Positions 8,851-17,691 are shown, counted from the first letter of the stretch. The stretch is DNA of 64,000 nt from Kushneria avicenniae (GCF_900112585.1 NZ_FOLY01000002.1:310001-374000), one strand, 5' to 3'. The notes: generated by a model from the letters alone, not told the origin. Numbers and translations: made by a program.

Positions 8851-9708
8851 ATGAGCAGAACCATCATTGCCTGCTTCGATGATCAGGCGCGTGCCGACTG
8901 CGCCATCGGCGATTACGCGGCATGGGCGGCGCGCCAGATCGAGGCGCCGCTGTGTCTTTTGCATGTGCTGGAGCAGCGCGCCATGACGCATGAGGACTAT
9001 TCCGGTCAGATCGGACTGGGCACTCGCGAGCGAATGCTGGAAGAGCGTACCGAGGAGGAAGGCCGGGCTGCCCGTCAGGCGCGTGAAGAGGGCAAGCGCA
9101 TGCTCGAGGCGCTGAAGGCGCGCCTTGCAGATGATACGCTGACGCTGGACGTGCAGCAGCGCCACGGCGCGCTGGCGCCCACGCTGCGCGGGATCTGCAC
9201 CAGCGAGGATCTGCTGGTGCTGGGGCGCTGCGGCCGCGACCACAACCACGGTGACGGGACGGCCTCGCTGGGGGCCCACCTGGAAGACCTGGCGCAGCAT
9301 CTGGATATTCCGATGCTGATCGCCCCGGCGCACTTTCGTATGCCGGCGCGCGCCATGGTCGCCCTTGATGGCAGCGAGCGCGGGCTCGAGCAGCTCTCGC
9401 GCCTGGTGGAGCGCGGCTGGCTTCGGGGGCTGGAAACCCATGTGGTGCATGTCGGCGAGCCGGCCAACGCTACGCCTGCCGAGCGTGGCGCTGAATTCCT
9501 GAAGGCGGCAGGGCTCGATGCCCGCGCGGTCAGTCTGGAGGGCGATGCCGGGCGCAAGCTGCCGGCCTATGCACGCGAGCAAGAGATCGATCTCGTGGCG
9601 ATGGGCGCCTACGGCCACAGCTCGCTGCGCCGCTTTCTAATGGGCAGTACGACTCACACCCTGCTGGAAGCCATGCCCAGTGCCGTGCTGTTGATGCGAC
9701 ACCTTTGA
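8851..9708 (+). CDS. Tandem universal stress protein
   Basis: The 285-residue protein consists of two Usp domains. The second ends with the ATP-binding motif G-x2-G-x9-G-S (GAYGHSSLRRFLMGSTT), followed by AVLLMR. The first domain's motif is degenerate (LGRCGRDHNHGDG), so only one nucleotide site looks intact. ATG 8851 follows GGGAGAG. The gene is probably cotranscribed with the upstream sulP. SulP-Usp pairs occur in several marine and halophilic bacteria, which suggests the Usp protein senses or modulates the transporter; this is inferred from context. Transcription likely ends at the hairpin at 9760. Confidence 0.9.
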   Translation: MSRTIIACFDDQARADCAIGDYAAWAARQIEAPLCLLHVLEQRAMTHEDYSGQIGLGTRERMLEERTEEEGRAARQAREEGKRMLEALKARLADDTLTLDVQQRHGALAPTLRGICTSEDLLVLGRCGRDHNHGDGTASLGAHLEDLAQHLDIPMLIAPAHFRMPARAMVALDGSERGLEQLSRLVERGWLRGLETHVVHVGEPANATPAERGAEFLKAAGLDARAVSLEGDAGRKLPAYAREQEIDLVAMGAYGHSSLRRFLMGSTTHTLLEAMPSAVLLMRHL

Positions 9709-9759
9709 GGCTGCGGCCCCGGTCCCACAGCGGCACCGGTCCAATTCGAATCAAAAAGA

Positions 9760-9783
9760 GGCGCCCCGATGGGCGCCCCTTTC
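9760..9783. terminator. Bidirectional terminator between usp gene and convergent secreted-protein gene
   Basis: The stem GGCGCCC / GGGCGCC with a CGAT loop is followed by CCTTT on the plus strand. It is preceded by AAAAAGA, which reads as a T-tract on the minus strand. It can therefore serve both convergent genes. Confidence 0.8.
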
Positions 9784-9821
9784 AATACTGACAGATCGCG
9801 TCGACAGGCATTGCCGAAGGC

Positions 9822-10289
9822 TTACTGACCAAGCGTGACCATATCGCCCTTGAAGGCCACTTCCGTGACCACGTTGCCGGCGCGGCACTCATAGCGCTGG
9901 CTGTCCGGATTGGCGCGCTGCTCGTAGTAGCTGGTGATATTGACGACGGCGTTGGCGCCGACCTGACGGGCACGCTCCTGCAGGGCCAGCAGCGACTGAA
10001 GCGCGGCCAGACGGCAGGACTCATCATCGGTACGCAGTGCTGCCCGCACCTTGTTGGAGCTGAAATAGCCGCCGCGGCGCGTCTGGATCGCCGGATGCTG
10101 CTGATCGGCAAAATAGAGCCGAATCGAGGGATCAAGCTTTTCCTGCGCCTCGGGCTGGGTCATGACGTCGGCCAGCGGCTGCATCAGAAAGGTATTACGT
10201 GCCTGTGCCGGGCCTGCCGTGGCCAGCATGATCAGGGCGCCTGTCATGGCGGCGGCCATGGAGATTTTAAAGGGCAGGTGGAAGGTCAT
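9822..10289 (-). CDS. Small secreted protein of the family often labelled 'excinuclease'
   Basis: The protein has 155 residues. The start at 10289 is fixed by GGAGGA six bases upstream. A signal peptide (MTFHLPFKISMAAAMTGALIMLATAGPAQA) precedes a mature domain. That domain contains DDESCRLAALQSLLALQERARQ, then VGANAVVNITSYYEQ and RYECRAGNVVTEVAFKGD. This VGANAVV-(N)I-(T)SYY core is shared with YbjQ-like and related small periplasmic proteins. Database labels such as excinuclease are misleading because there is no ATPase domain. Two cysteines may form a disulfide. Function unknown. It is monocistronic and ends at the shared terminator. Confidence 0.65.
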   Translation of the reverse strand: MTFHLPFKISMAAAMTGALIMLATAGPAQARNTFLMQPLADVMTQPEAQEKLDPSIRLYFADQQHPAIQTRRGGYFSSNKVRAALRTDDESCRLAALQSLLALQERARQVGANAVVNITSYYEQRANPDSQRYECRAGNVVTEVAFKGDMVTLGQ

Positions 10290-10384
10290 CGAACGTCCTC
10301 CGGGAGGTATCAAAAAGGCAGGGGGCACAATGTAGCCTTTCAGGCAGGTTTGCGAAAGACCGCGCATGGGCGCGGCCGTCATCC

Positions 10385-10984
10385 TCAGCCTGACAGCGGC
10401 TTTCGAAAGGCCTGAAAACAGTGCTGATTTCGGGGCAGTGCCACGACCCTATGGGCGTCCAGCCCCGGTACCCGGATGGGCTCGAGCTGCGCGAATGCCG
10501 GAATATCCTCGGGGCTTACCCGGTTGTAGGGCGGATGATCGTTCCAGCCCAGCAGCAGCAATCCACCGGGGCGCAGACAGTCCACACAGGCGGTAAAGGC
10601 CTGATCGACGTCGTCCGGCTCGTTCAGACCCCAGCCGAGCACGCCGTTGCACAGTACGGCGTCGAGCCCCTCATGAGGGATGTGATCGCTCAGCGACGTC
10701 AGGTTGCCCACAATGTGGCGATCGCCGCCAAAGGGGCGCTTGGCCGCGTCCAGATCGATGGTCGTGACCTCGGCATCTCCCAGCAGTGACGGGTAGTGAT
10801 GGGTATACCAGCCACAGCCCACCATCAGCACGCGCCGAATACTGTCATCACGCGCCAGCGCCGGCAGGATGGCGTTTTCAAACATGATGCGGTCACGGTA
10901 AGGGTAGCGCAGCCGTACACCATGGTGATCCAGTGTGCGAAGGGTCGTGGCCGTCCAGCCATACAGCGCTGCCTTGAAACTCAT
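10385..10984 (-). CDS. Class I SAM-dependent methyltransferase-like protein
   Basis: The protein has 199 residues. It shows a Rossmann-type SAM site with motif I RRVLMVGCGWYTHHYPS (near residues 50-66), an acidic residue after strand 2 (VTTIDLDAAK), and a post-motif region LDAVLCNGVLGWGLN. LRPGGLLLLGWND matches the typical methyltransferase strand 5 loop. The substrate is unknown. It lies 97 bases downstream of the ketoreductase gene on the same strand. It may belong to the aryl-polyene transcript or may have its own promoter. Methyltransferases acting on the aryl head group occur in APE clusters, but nothing in the sequence proves this one does. Confidence 0.7.
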   Translation of the reverse strand: MSFKAALYGWTATTLRTLDHHGVRLRYPYRDRIMFENAILPALARDDSIRRVLMVGCGWYTHHYPSLLGDAEVTTIDLDAAKRPFGGDRHIVGNLTSLSDHIPHEGLDAVLCNGVLGWGLNEPDDVDQAFTACVDCLRPGGLLLLGWNDHPPYNRVSPEDIPAFAQLEPIRVPGLDAHRVVALPRNQHCFQAFRKPLSG

Positions 10985-11081
10985 GTGGCGTCTCTCTGAT
11001 TATTGTCATCCCTGATACGAAACACATACTGGCAGCTTTCTACCTGACTTTGGCCTGAAAAGGCACAATCAGAACAATTTT

Positions 11082-11804
11082 TCAGAAAAGCCCGCCATTG
11101 ACGGCGATGACCTGCCGGGTCACATAGCTGCTGTCATCGGAGCACAGGAAGCTGATCACGCCGGCGACCTCTTCGGCCTGGCCCATACGCTGCATGGGCA
11201 CGATTTTTTTGATGTCCACATCGACATCGTCGGTCATGTCGGTATTGACCCATCCGGGGGCAATACAGTTCACCGTGATGTTCCTCTTGGCCAGCTCCAG
11301 CGCCAGCGACTTGCTGGCCGCGATCAGCCCGCCCTTGGCGGCACCGTAGTTGACCTGGCCGCGATTGCCGATCACGCCGGCCGCCGAGGAGAGCACCACG
11401 ATACGCCCGCCGCGGCGGCGCTGGATCATGGGCATCACCAGCGGCCTGAGTACGTTGTAAAACCCGCCCAGATCGACATTGAGCACGCTGTCCCACTGCA
11501 TATCACTCATGCCGGGAAAGGGCGCGTCCTGGTGGAAGCCGGCGTTGAGCACCACGCCGTAATAGGCGCCGTGCTCGGCGACATCGGCTTCAAGACAGGC
11601 ACGCGCCTCATCGCGCGATCCCACGTCAAACTGCAAAAGCCGCGCACTGCGCCCCATCGCAGTGATCTCGTCTGCCACGGCGCGTGCCTGCGCCTCGCTC
11701 TGGCGGTAGTGAACGACGATATCGAAACCGTCGCGGGCCAAGCGCAGGGCAGCGGCCCGTCCGATGCCGCGACCGGCGCCGGTAATCAGGATGGTCTGTG
11801 ACAT
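11082..11804 (-). CDS. 3-oxoacyl-ACP reductase, FabG-like (APE cluster)
   Basis: This 240-residue short-chain dehydrogenase has the nucleotide motif TGAGRGIG at residues 9-16, LNAG at 86-89, and the catalytic set S140, Y153 and K157 (YGAAK). It ends AVNGGLF like FabG. In an aryl-polyene system it would reduce the 3-keto group of the growing ACP-bound chain with NADPH. It is the last clear gene of the minus-strand cluster, 47 bases after the dehydratase gene. The arrangement of ketosynthase, dehydratase and ketoreductase matches the 3' end of known APE loci (the apeP/apeQ-type genes). Confidence 0.88.
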   Translation of the reverse strand: MSQTILITGAGRGIGRAAALRLARDGFDIVVHYRQSEAQARAVADEITAMGRSARLLQFDVGSRDEARACLEADVAEHGAYYGVVLNAGFHQDAPFPGMSDMQWDSVLNVDLGGFYNVLRPLVMPMIQRRRGGRIVVLSSAAGVIGNRGQVNYGAAKGGLIAASKSLALELAKRNITVNCIAPGWVNTDMTDDVDVDIKKIVPMQRMGQAEEVAGVISFLCSDDSSYVTRQVIAVNGGLF

Positions 11805-11851
11805 GTCATCTTCCGATAGCGTGATGGAGAGAAAAAAGGGCAGGCCGCCGA

Positions 11852-12304
11852 CTATACGGCGTCGGCCTGCAGAACGCTCAGGCTCGCCCGGGCCAGCCAG
11901 TCGTGCTCGGGAGAGGCGCCGGGCCGGTAGAGACGGCCTTCAAAGGTGCCCAGGCCGCTGGCGGCGACGGTATCGACTCGCACCATTACCTCCAGAGGCG
12001 CATCGGGGACCAGATCATCAAGGCGAGCCTCGAACCGGCGTGCACCCAGCAGCATGCCCTGGCGGGGCGTGCCGCCCTCGCGGGGCTGCAGGGTCGACCA
12101 GGCCGCCGAGGCCTGGGCCATCCACTCCAGCGCTACCTGAACGGGAATGCCGTGATCGTCGGCGAACAGTGACGAAGCCGACGGTATCACAGCTGCGACG
12201 ATGTGTTCGGCATTGGCCGCGACCACATGATCAAGCAGACACATTGGCCCCTGATGCGGTACCAGCGACGCCACGGGCGGCCAGGCAGCAGCGGACTCAG
12301 ACAT
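11852..12304 (-). CDS. 3-hydroxyacyl-ACP dehydratase, ApeP-like hotdog protein
   Basis: The protein has 150 residues. It has the pattern LVPHQGPMCLLD (His17) and VQVALEWMAQA (Glu60), the His/Glu pair expected in hotdog-fold dehydratases of the ApeP type. It would remove water from the 3-hydroxyacyl-ACP to create the polyene double bond. The ATG at 12304 overlaps the end of the ketosynthase gene by 8 bases, pointing to translational coupling. A GTG lies one codon upstream. A second dehydratase-like domain is fused to the acyl-AMP ligase at 20079. Confidence 0.85.
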   Translation of the reverse strand: MSESAAAWPPVASLVPHQGPMCLLDHVVAANAEHIVAAVIPSASSLFADDHGIPVQVALEWMAQASAAWSTLQPREGGTPRQGMLLGARRFEARLDDLVPDAPLEVMVRVDTVAASGLGTFEGRLYRPGASPEHDWLARASLSVLQADAV

Positions 12305-13475
12305 CACTGCGTTCCAGAATCAGGGCCGCATTGTTGCCGCCGAAGGCAAAGGCGTTGGACATTGCCACACGGGGCTGTCCGGTCGTTTCGGCATCCACCA
12401 GCGATAGCGGCATCAGCGTGTCATCGAGTGGCTGATCATGCACGTGACGCGGCAGAAAGCCGTGTTCCAGCGCGAGCCAGCAGAAGGCGGCCTCGAGCGC
12501 ACCGGCCGCGCCCAGGGTATGTCCGGTCAGCGCCTTGGTCGAGCTGGCGGGTGGTTGATGATCGCCAAAGACATCATGAAGGGCCAGCGCTTCCATGGCA
12601 TCGTTGTGCGCCGTGGCGGTGCCGTGCAGGTTGAGATAATCGACATCACCGGGGCTTCGCCCGGCCATGTCCAGCGCCTGGCGGATGGCGGCGATGGCGC
12701 CCACGCCGTCCGGAGCAGGTGCCGAAATGTGGTGGGCATCCGAGCTTTCGCCGTAGCCGGTCAGCTGAATGCCGTCGGGGTCGCGGGTAACGATGAACAG
12801 TGTCGCCGCCTCGCCGATATTGATGCCGCGTCGTTCGGCCGTGAAGGGCTGACACGGCGCGTCGCTGACCGCACCCAGCGCGTCAAAGCCGTGTACGGTC
12901 AGGTGACACAGGGTATCGGCGCCGCCGGCGATCACGGCATCTGCCTGACCGGAGCGCAGCAGACGTCGCGCCGCGCTCAATGCCCGGGCACCGGAGCTGC
13001 AGGCCGTGGAAATGGTCCAGGCAGGCCCTGCAAGCCCCAGATGGTCGCGAATGAAGTGGGCCGGTGCGCCGAGCTCCTGATGGGCGTAGCGGTAGCGCTC
13101 GTCAAAATCGTTGCCGGGCCCGGTGCGGGCAATGGCTGCCTCGGTTTCCGAAATGCCCGAGGTGCTGGTACCCATGACCACCGCGATGCGATGCGGCGCG
13201 TATCGTGACAGCACCTCGTCAAGCTGCGGGCCGAGCGCCTTCAGCGCGGTGGCGATCAGCCGGTTGTTGCGACTGGCAAGCTCGATCGGCCAGTCATCGG
13301 CGGTGACCAGCGACGTCGTGACATCACCCAGCGCCAGTGGCCTTCCGGGGGTATAGCGTTCGCTGTTGACCAGCCCGCGTCGCCCCGTAGCGAGGGCGTC
13401 GACAAGGGTGGCCCGGTCATCGCCGAGGCTGCAGATCACGGCGGGTTCAGAGAGTCGGCAGCCGTTGATCGTCAT
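12297..13475 (-). CDS. Beta-ketoacyl-ACP synthase, FabF-like (APE cluster)
   Basis: This 392-residue condensing enzyme has an intact triad: Cys159 in STACSSG, His284 in LHGTATAHND and His319 in TKALTGHTLGAAG. It would extend the aryl-primed chain with malonyl-ACP. Aryl-polyene ketosynthases act with a non-catalytic partner, and a candidate (PF13723-type) is encoded at 22782-23516. It overlaps the lipoprotein gene by 4 bases (ATGA). It is the only complete ketosynthase in the cluster, whereas characterised APE loci usually carry two. Confidence 0.9.
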   Translation of the reverse strand: MTINGCRLSEPAVICSLGDDRATLVDALATGRRGLVNSERYTPGRPLALGDVTTSLVTADDWPIELASRNNRLIATALKALGPQLDEVLSRYAPHRIAVVMGTSTSGISETEAAIARTGPGNDFDERYRYAHQELGAPAHFIRDHLGLAGPAWTISTACSSGARALSAARRLLRSGQADAVIAGGADTLCHLTVHGFDALGAVSDAPCQPFTAERRGINIGEAATLFIVTRDPDGIQLTGYGESSDAHHISAPAPDGVGAIAAIRQALDMAGRSPGDVDYLNLHGTATAHNDAMEALALHDVFGDHQPPASSTKALTGHTLGAAGALEAAFCWLALEHGFLPRHVHDQPLDDTLMPLSLVDAETTGQPRVAMSNAFAFGGNNAALILERSDV

Positions 13476-14089
13476 GGGGTGCCTCCGGCATCCGGCGTGT
13501 CTCCGAAGGGCGTAATGACCATGCGATAGCCGATCTGGAAATCGGTCAGCACGTCATGGGCCTGGCTGACGGGGCGCTCGATGGTATCGATCCGGGCCAC
13601 GAGGGTGTCACCTTCAAGAATTTCGCGAACCCGGCCATGCTCAAAGCCCTGATCACGTACCTGCCATGCACTGTTCTGGAAGGCCGTTTTCAGGTCCGAT
13701 TCGGGGCGCAGGCTCCACTCCAGGCGCTGGGCAAACCACTCGGCGGGAAAGGGCGGCTGATCCATGATCGACCGGGTATAGCGCGCGCCCTGATCGTCGC
13801 GCACCAGAGTGAATAGACGCTGGCCGGTGGGCGTGGCGATTACGACACGCAGGCCCTCATTATCGAGCCGAATGACCGCCAGCAGCGTTTGTGCTTCGCG
13901 GGCGTTGTCAAAAGGCGTGATGGTCAGTCGGCGCTTGAGCGTCTGCGTCTCGCCCTGCCAGCCGGGAGCGGCCTGGGGCGCCATGGCCGGCGCGCTGCAG
14001 CCGACCAGAAGGGTCAGCACCAGCAGGAGCGCGCAGGGCCACAAGCGGCGGGTGAGAGGCGAGTGTGGCAGGAAGGGCAGTGCTGTCAT
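13472..14089 (-). CDS. DUF3261 lipoprotein (APE cluster)
   Basis: The protein has 205 residues. The start at 14089 overlaps the flavoprotein stop in an ATGA. A lipoprotein signal ends in LLVGC with lipidated Cys31. The mature part resembles DUF3261 proteins that occur in aryl-polyene clusters beside LolA-like and MMPL genes. It includes LLAVIRLDNEGLRVVIATP and GQRLFTLVRDDQG. A role in receiving or inserting the aryl-polyene lipid at the outer membrane is inferred from this company. No enzymatic motif is visible. Confidence 0.8.
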   Translation of the reverse strand: MTALPFLPHSPLTRRLWPCALLLVLTLLVGCSAPAMAPQAAPGWQGETQTLKRRLTITPFDNAREAQTLLAVIRLDNEGLRVVIATPTGQRLFTLVRDDQGARYTRSIMDQPPFPAEWFAQRLEWSLRPESDLKTAFQNSAWQVRDQGFEHGRVREILEGDTLVARIDTIERPVSQAHDVLTDFQIGYRMVITPFGDTPDAGGTP

Positions 14090-15372
14090 GCGGCGTGTCC
14101 ACACAGTTGGGCCAGGGTGTCGAGGTGTCGACGCGGCTGGCTGACGAAGGGGTTGTCGTTATCCCAGGCGTAGCCTGCCAGCACGGCGCTGATCATGCGT
14201 CGCAGATAGGCCGGCGGCTCGGGATGGAAAATGATGGCCGGCAGCCGGCCGTCGTACCAGGCCTCCACAAAGGCGCGAAAGGTATCGATGCCGTGGCGCA
14301 GCGGCTGCTCGAAATCGTTTTTCCAGTCGACGCTTTCGCCTTCAAGCTGCGCCCTGACCAGCGGCACGGCCAGACAGGCCGAGCGTACTGCGACGGTGAC
14401 GCCGGAGGAGAATATGGGATCGAGAAACTCACCGGCGTTGCCAAGAATCGCGTATCCCGGGCCGGTCAGACTTTTGACGTTGCGGCTGTAGCCGCCCAGT
14501 GACGCAATGGGACGATGGGGCGTTTCAATATCGAGCCAGTCGCCCAGCTCGTCAAAGGCCGTGAAACAGGCCTGAAAACCCTGCGTCTCGTCCGTCTCGA
14601 AACCGGTCAGGCGCGAGAGTTCTTCGGGCGAGCCGACGAAGCCGGTCGAGGCGCGGCCGTTGGCAAAGGGAATGACCCAGTACCAGACGCTGGCACGGCC
14701 GTGCAGGCCGATCTGGATCTTTGTGCGGTCGAAGTCCTGACGCTCGCAGGCCTCCGGTCTGAGCGACAGGTGGGTAAAAAGGGTCTTTCGCGGCGTCAGG
14801 TGAGACGTCTTCAGCGTGCCCTCCAGTCGCGCCAGGACCTGCGCAAGGCCGCTGGCATCAAGCACGAAGCGCGCCTTCAAGCGCCAGGCGCTGCCCTGCT
14901 CATCGGTAACGGTCAAGGCTGGCGTGTCGGGATGAGAGGCGAAGGCAGTGACGCGCTGACCGAAGCGTACCTCGGCGCCGCGGGCACAGGCAGCCTCGAT
15001 CAGGCGCTGATCGAAATCGGCGCGCTCGACCTGCCAGGCCTGCCCCGTACCCTCGCTCGACTTGTCGCGAAAGTCGATGTCCACCCGCTCGCTGCCGCGG
15101 ACAAAGCGGGCGCCGTTTTTCATCTGGTAGCCGGCTCTGTTGATCACCTCGGAAAGCCCGACGCTTTCGAGATCCATCAGACACTGCGGCAGCAGGCTTT
15201 CGCCGATGGAAAAGCGCGGGAAGTGCGATGCCTCGAGCACCAGCACCCGCAGGCCCGCCTCGGCCAGCATGGCGGCGGCCACGGCGCCGGCAGGCCCGGC
15301 GCCGATCACGGCCACATCAGTCTTTTGTTCGGGCAGCTCGCTCCCGAAGGATTGCGACGGGGAAGTTGTCAT
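14086..15372 (-). CDS. FAD-dependent oxidoreductase with flavin-halogenase signature (APE cluster)
   Basis: This is a roughly 428-residue flavoprotein. The FAD dinucleotide motif GAGPAG is at residues 24-29. Residues 230-235 read WYWVIP, which fits WxWxIP, the signature of flavin-dependent halogenases. The segment YQMKNGARF around Lys85 resembles the region holding their catalytic lysine. It lacks any membrane segment. Related genes in other APE clusters are usually called oxidoreductases of unknown role. The brominated aryl polyene xanthomonadin shows that halogenation of such pigments exists. The start is uncertain: 15372 has GGA 7 bases upstream; ATGs at 15384 and 15390 are also in frame. 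The long frame overlaps the MMPL gene. Confidence 0.8.
   Translation of the reverse strand: MTTSPSQSFGSELPEQKTDVAVIGAGPAGAVAAAMLAEAGLRVLVLEASHFPRFSIGESLLPQCLMDLESVGLSEVINRAGYQMKNGARFVRGSERVDIDFRDKSSEGTGQAWQVERADFDQRLIEAACARGAEVRFGQRVTAFASHPDTPALTVTDEQGSAWRLKARFVLDASGLAQVLARLEGTLKTSHLTPRKTLFTHLSLRPEACERQDFDRTKIQIGLHGRASVWYWVIPFANGRASTGFVGSPEELSRLTGFETDETQGFQACFTAFDELGDWLDIETPHRPIASLGGYSRNVKSLTGPGYAILGNAGEFLDPIFSSGVTVAVRSACLAVPLVRAQLEGESVDWKNDFEQPLRHGIDTFRAFVEAWYDGRLPAIIFHPEPPAYLRRMISAVLAGYAWDNDNPFVSQPRRHLDTLAQLCGHAA
14668..14685 (-). other. WxWxIP halogenase-signature codons
   Basis: The six codons encode Trp-Tyr-Trp-Val-Ile-Pro in the flavoprotein. In known flavin halogenases this motif helps stop the enzyme acting as a monooxygenase. 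It is recorded here so it can be compared with homologues from other aryl-polyene loci. Confidence 0.7.
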
Positions 15373-15376
15373 GGCG

Positions 15377-17686
15377 TTATCCATGGTCATTGTTGTCAGG
15401 CGTTGTCCGGTCTTCAGGGAGACGGTGCTGCACCAGGGCCGTGAGCAGCCAGACGCTGGCCAGGCCGATCAGGGTTGTCATGCCGATGTGGTGCAGCACC
15501 GGCGTGGCACTGAAGGCCAGAAGCCCGAAGGCCAGCAGGCTTGAAATGATCGACAGCGTGATCGCAAGCCAGGCGTGATGCGCTCTGGGATGTTCCTGCA
15601 TGAAAATGCCGGCGTCCAGTCCGATGCCCAGCACCAGCAAAAGTGCCAGCTGATGAAACAGATTCAGCGGCACACCCAGCAGCGCGTAGAGAGTGAGCAC
15701 GGTCAGAATCGCGCCGCCGGCGGGAGCGATGACTCGCCAGGTGCGCCACCGATAGCGCAGCGCCAGCAAAAGCGTCAGCAGCACGAGCGCACCGGCTACC
15801 CACTGCGCGATCTGTCGGCGCAGCTTGCCCAGCACCGTGCTGATCTGTTCGACCCGGTCGACCAGCTCAATGTGCTCGTCGCTGCGCGCCAGGCTTGCCA
15901 GCTGCTGGCGGGCGTGGTCATCGACGCCGCTCAGGGTGATCATGCCGGCCACCATGTCATGGTCGATGCGGCCAAGCCACAGGCGCTGATCGTTCTCGCC
16001 CAGCGGGCTTTCAAGCCAGTGCTCCGGCATCAGAGGCGGTGACTGATCCACCATGGTCATGGCGCGCTCATAGAGCGCCGGTGGCAGCCCTGCCGAGGCA
16101 TAGACCTTATCGAGCTGCTGTTTATAGAGGTTGCGGGTGCGTTCCAGGTTGGCACTCTGACGCGCTTTCGAAGGCACATGGTCGGCCAGACTGGCATGAC
16201 TGCCCAGGTGGCCCTCTTCGACCAGCCCGTCCAGCATGGGATCAAGTGATTCAACCCGGCCGAGAAAGCCCTCACTGTCGTGCGCCATGACCAGCAGATA
16301 GACGGTACCGGTATCCCGCCCGAGTTCGCGTTGAATCAGGGCCTCATCGTTCAGCAACTGGCGTGATGAGGTATTGATCAGGCGCAGGCTGTCGTCGCTC
16401 TGCAGTCGCCCTCCGGCGATGGCCACCGCCACCAGTGCCAGCACCAGCGCCAGGCGTGGCCCGAGTCGGCCCCGCAGTCGGGCGAGCAACTGCCAGAGCC
16501 TGGCGGCCAGCGCCTGAGTGCCGGGCGTGGTGCGCACGCGGGTCAGCGGCAGCCACAGCACTACGGTCAGCCAGGCGCCTATCAGGCCGCAGCCGGCAAA
16601 CACGGCCATCTGGCGAAGCCCCGGCATGGGCGTGAAGGCCTGCACCACATAGGCCATGACGCTGGTCACGAGGCCGAGCGCCAGCCCCGGCAGCATGCGA
16701 CGCATCCGAAAGCGATCGCCTGCCAGCGTGCGGGCACACTGCAGATGCAGCGCGTAGTCGATGGCGACCCCGATCAGGCTGCTGCCAAAGGCCAGGGTCA
16801 GCAGATGAATGCCGTTGAACCACCAAAGCGTGACGGCCAGCGCAAACACGGCGCCGGTAATCAGCGGCAGCAGCAGGGTGGCAATGGTGGTCGGCGAGCG
16901 AAACACCATCAGCAGAATGAGCAGTACGCCGATCAGCGACCCCAGACCGATGGTGCTGATCTCGCTTTTGGCCTGGTGGGCGCCGTCGGCGGCGTGAAAG
17001 ACCATGCCGGAGCGCCACAGCCGCGCCTCGGGATGGTCTCCTTCAAACTGCGCGATGGCATCGGTCAGGCGATCCTGCAGCCCGGTATCCCAGGCACTGC
17101 CCGCAAGCGTTGCGGTCATGACGACCAGCGCCTGGCCATCGACCTGTAGCGTGACCAGATCGCCCCGGGTGTCGAAACGGGTGGAGAGCTGACTGTCGAG
17201 CCAGCGATTGAGCAGCCCGAAGGGGTCGCGTACCGGATGCTGATCAAGCCCGGTAGGCATGACCAGCGAGGCCAGCGCCTGACGTTGCAGCTCGTCGGTA
17301 TCGCCGCTGTCGAGGGTGGCGCGCAGGTGGTCATCAAGCAGCCGATAGCGCGATGGTCCCAGCACCGTCAGCAGGTCGTCGAGCTGATAGTCCCCCGGGC
17401 GATAGCGCAGCTGACTGACGACATCGGCATTTTCAAGATCACTTGCCAGTGCGTCGGCCGCCTCACCCGGGTTATCAGCCTTTAAAAGCACCACGAAGCG
17501 ATGGGCAAAGGGCGTGCTGAGCTGATCGTTGGCCCGGTCAATCTCATCGGACTGATGAGTATCGGGCAGCAGCGCCGTAATGCGGGTATCGAGACTTGCC
17601 CCGCGCAGCAGCTGGGCGCTGCTGAAGGCCAGACAGGCCAGCAGCACCAGACACCACAAAAGGGCCGGCAGGCGCGTTGCGCGCAT
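15377..17686 (-). CDS. MMPL/RND-family exporter (APE cluster)
   Basis: This is a roughly 769-residue inner-membrane protein with one N-terminal helix, a large periplasmic domain, a helix bundle, a second periplasmic domain and a final helix bundle. That is the duplicated MMPL architecture of about 12 segments. Patterns such as FGSSLIGVAIDYALHLQ and LALLLVLGIGLDAGIFMQEH are the GxxxDY/GxxxD-type helix of proton-driven lipid exporters. With the LolA-like protein encoded just upstream it probably moves the polyene lipid from the inner membrane. ATG 17686 is five bases after the LolA stop; a GTG precedes it by one codon. Confidence 0.88.
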   Translation of the reverse strand: MRATRLPALLWCLVLLACLAFSSAQLLRGASLDTRITALLPDTHQSDEIDRANDQLSTPFAHRFVVLLKADNPGEAADALASDLENADVVSQLRYRPGDYQLDDLLTVLGPSRYRLLDDHLRATLDSGDTDELQRQALASLVMPTGLDQHPVRDPFGLLNRWLDSQLSTRFDTRGDLVTLQVDGQALVVMTATLAGSAWDTGLQDRLTDAIAQFEGDHPEARLWRSGMVFHAADGAHQAKSEISTIGLGSLIGVLLILLMVFRSPTTIATLLLPLITGAVFALAVTLWWFNGIHLLTLAFGSSLIGVAIDYALHLQCARTLAGDRFRMRRMLPGLALGLVTSVMAYVVQAFTPMPGLRQMAVFAGCGLIGAWLTVVLWLPLTRVRTTPGTQALAARLWQLLARLRGRLGPRLALVLALVAVAIAGGRLQSDDSLRLINTSSRQLLNDEALIQRELGRDTGTVYLLVMAHDSEGFLGRVESLDPMLDGLVEEGHLGSHASLADHVPSKARQSANLERTRNLYKQQLDKVYASAGLPPALYERAMTMVDQSPPLMPEHWLESPLGENDQRLWLGRIDHDMVAGMITLSGVDDHARQQLASLARSDEHIELVDRVEQISTVLGKLRRQIAQWVAGALVLLTLLLALRYRWRTWRVIAPAGGAILTVLTLYALLGVPLNLFHQLALLLVLGIGLDAGIFMQEHPRAHHAWLAITLSIISSLLAFGLLAFSATPVLHHIGMTTLIGLASVWLLTALVQHRLPEDRTTPDNNDHG

Positions 17687-17691
17687 CACGG

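Noticed and set aside
9822-10289. DNA repair excinuclease function
   Set aside because: The protein is a small exported domain without ATPase or DNA-binding motifs; the label is a database artefact.
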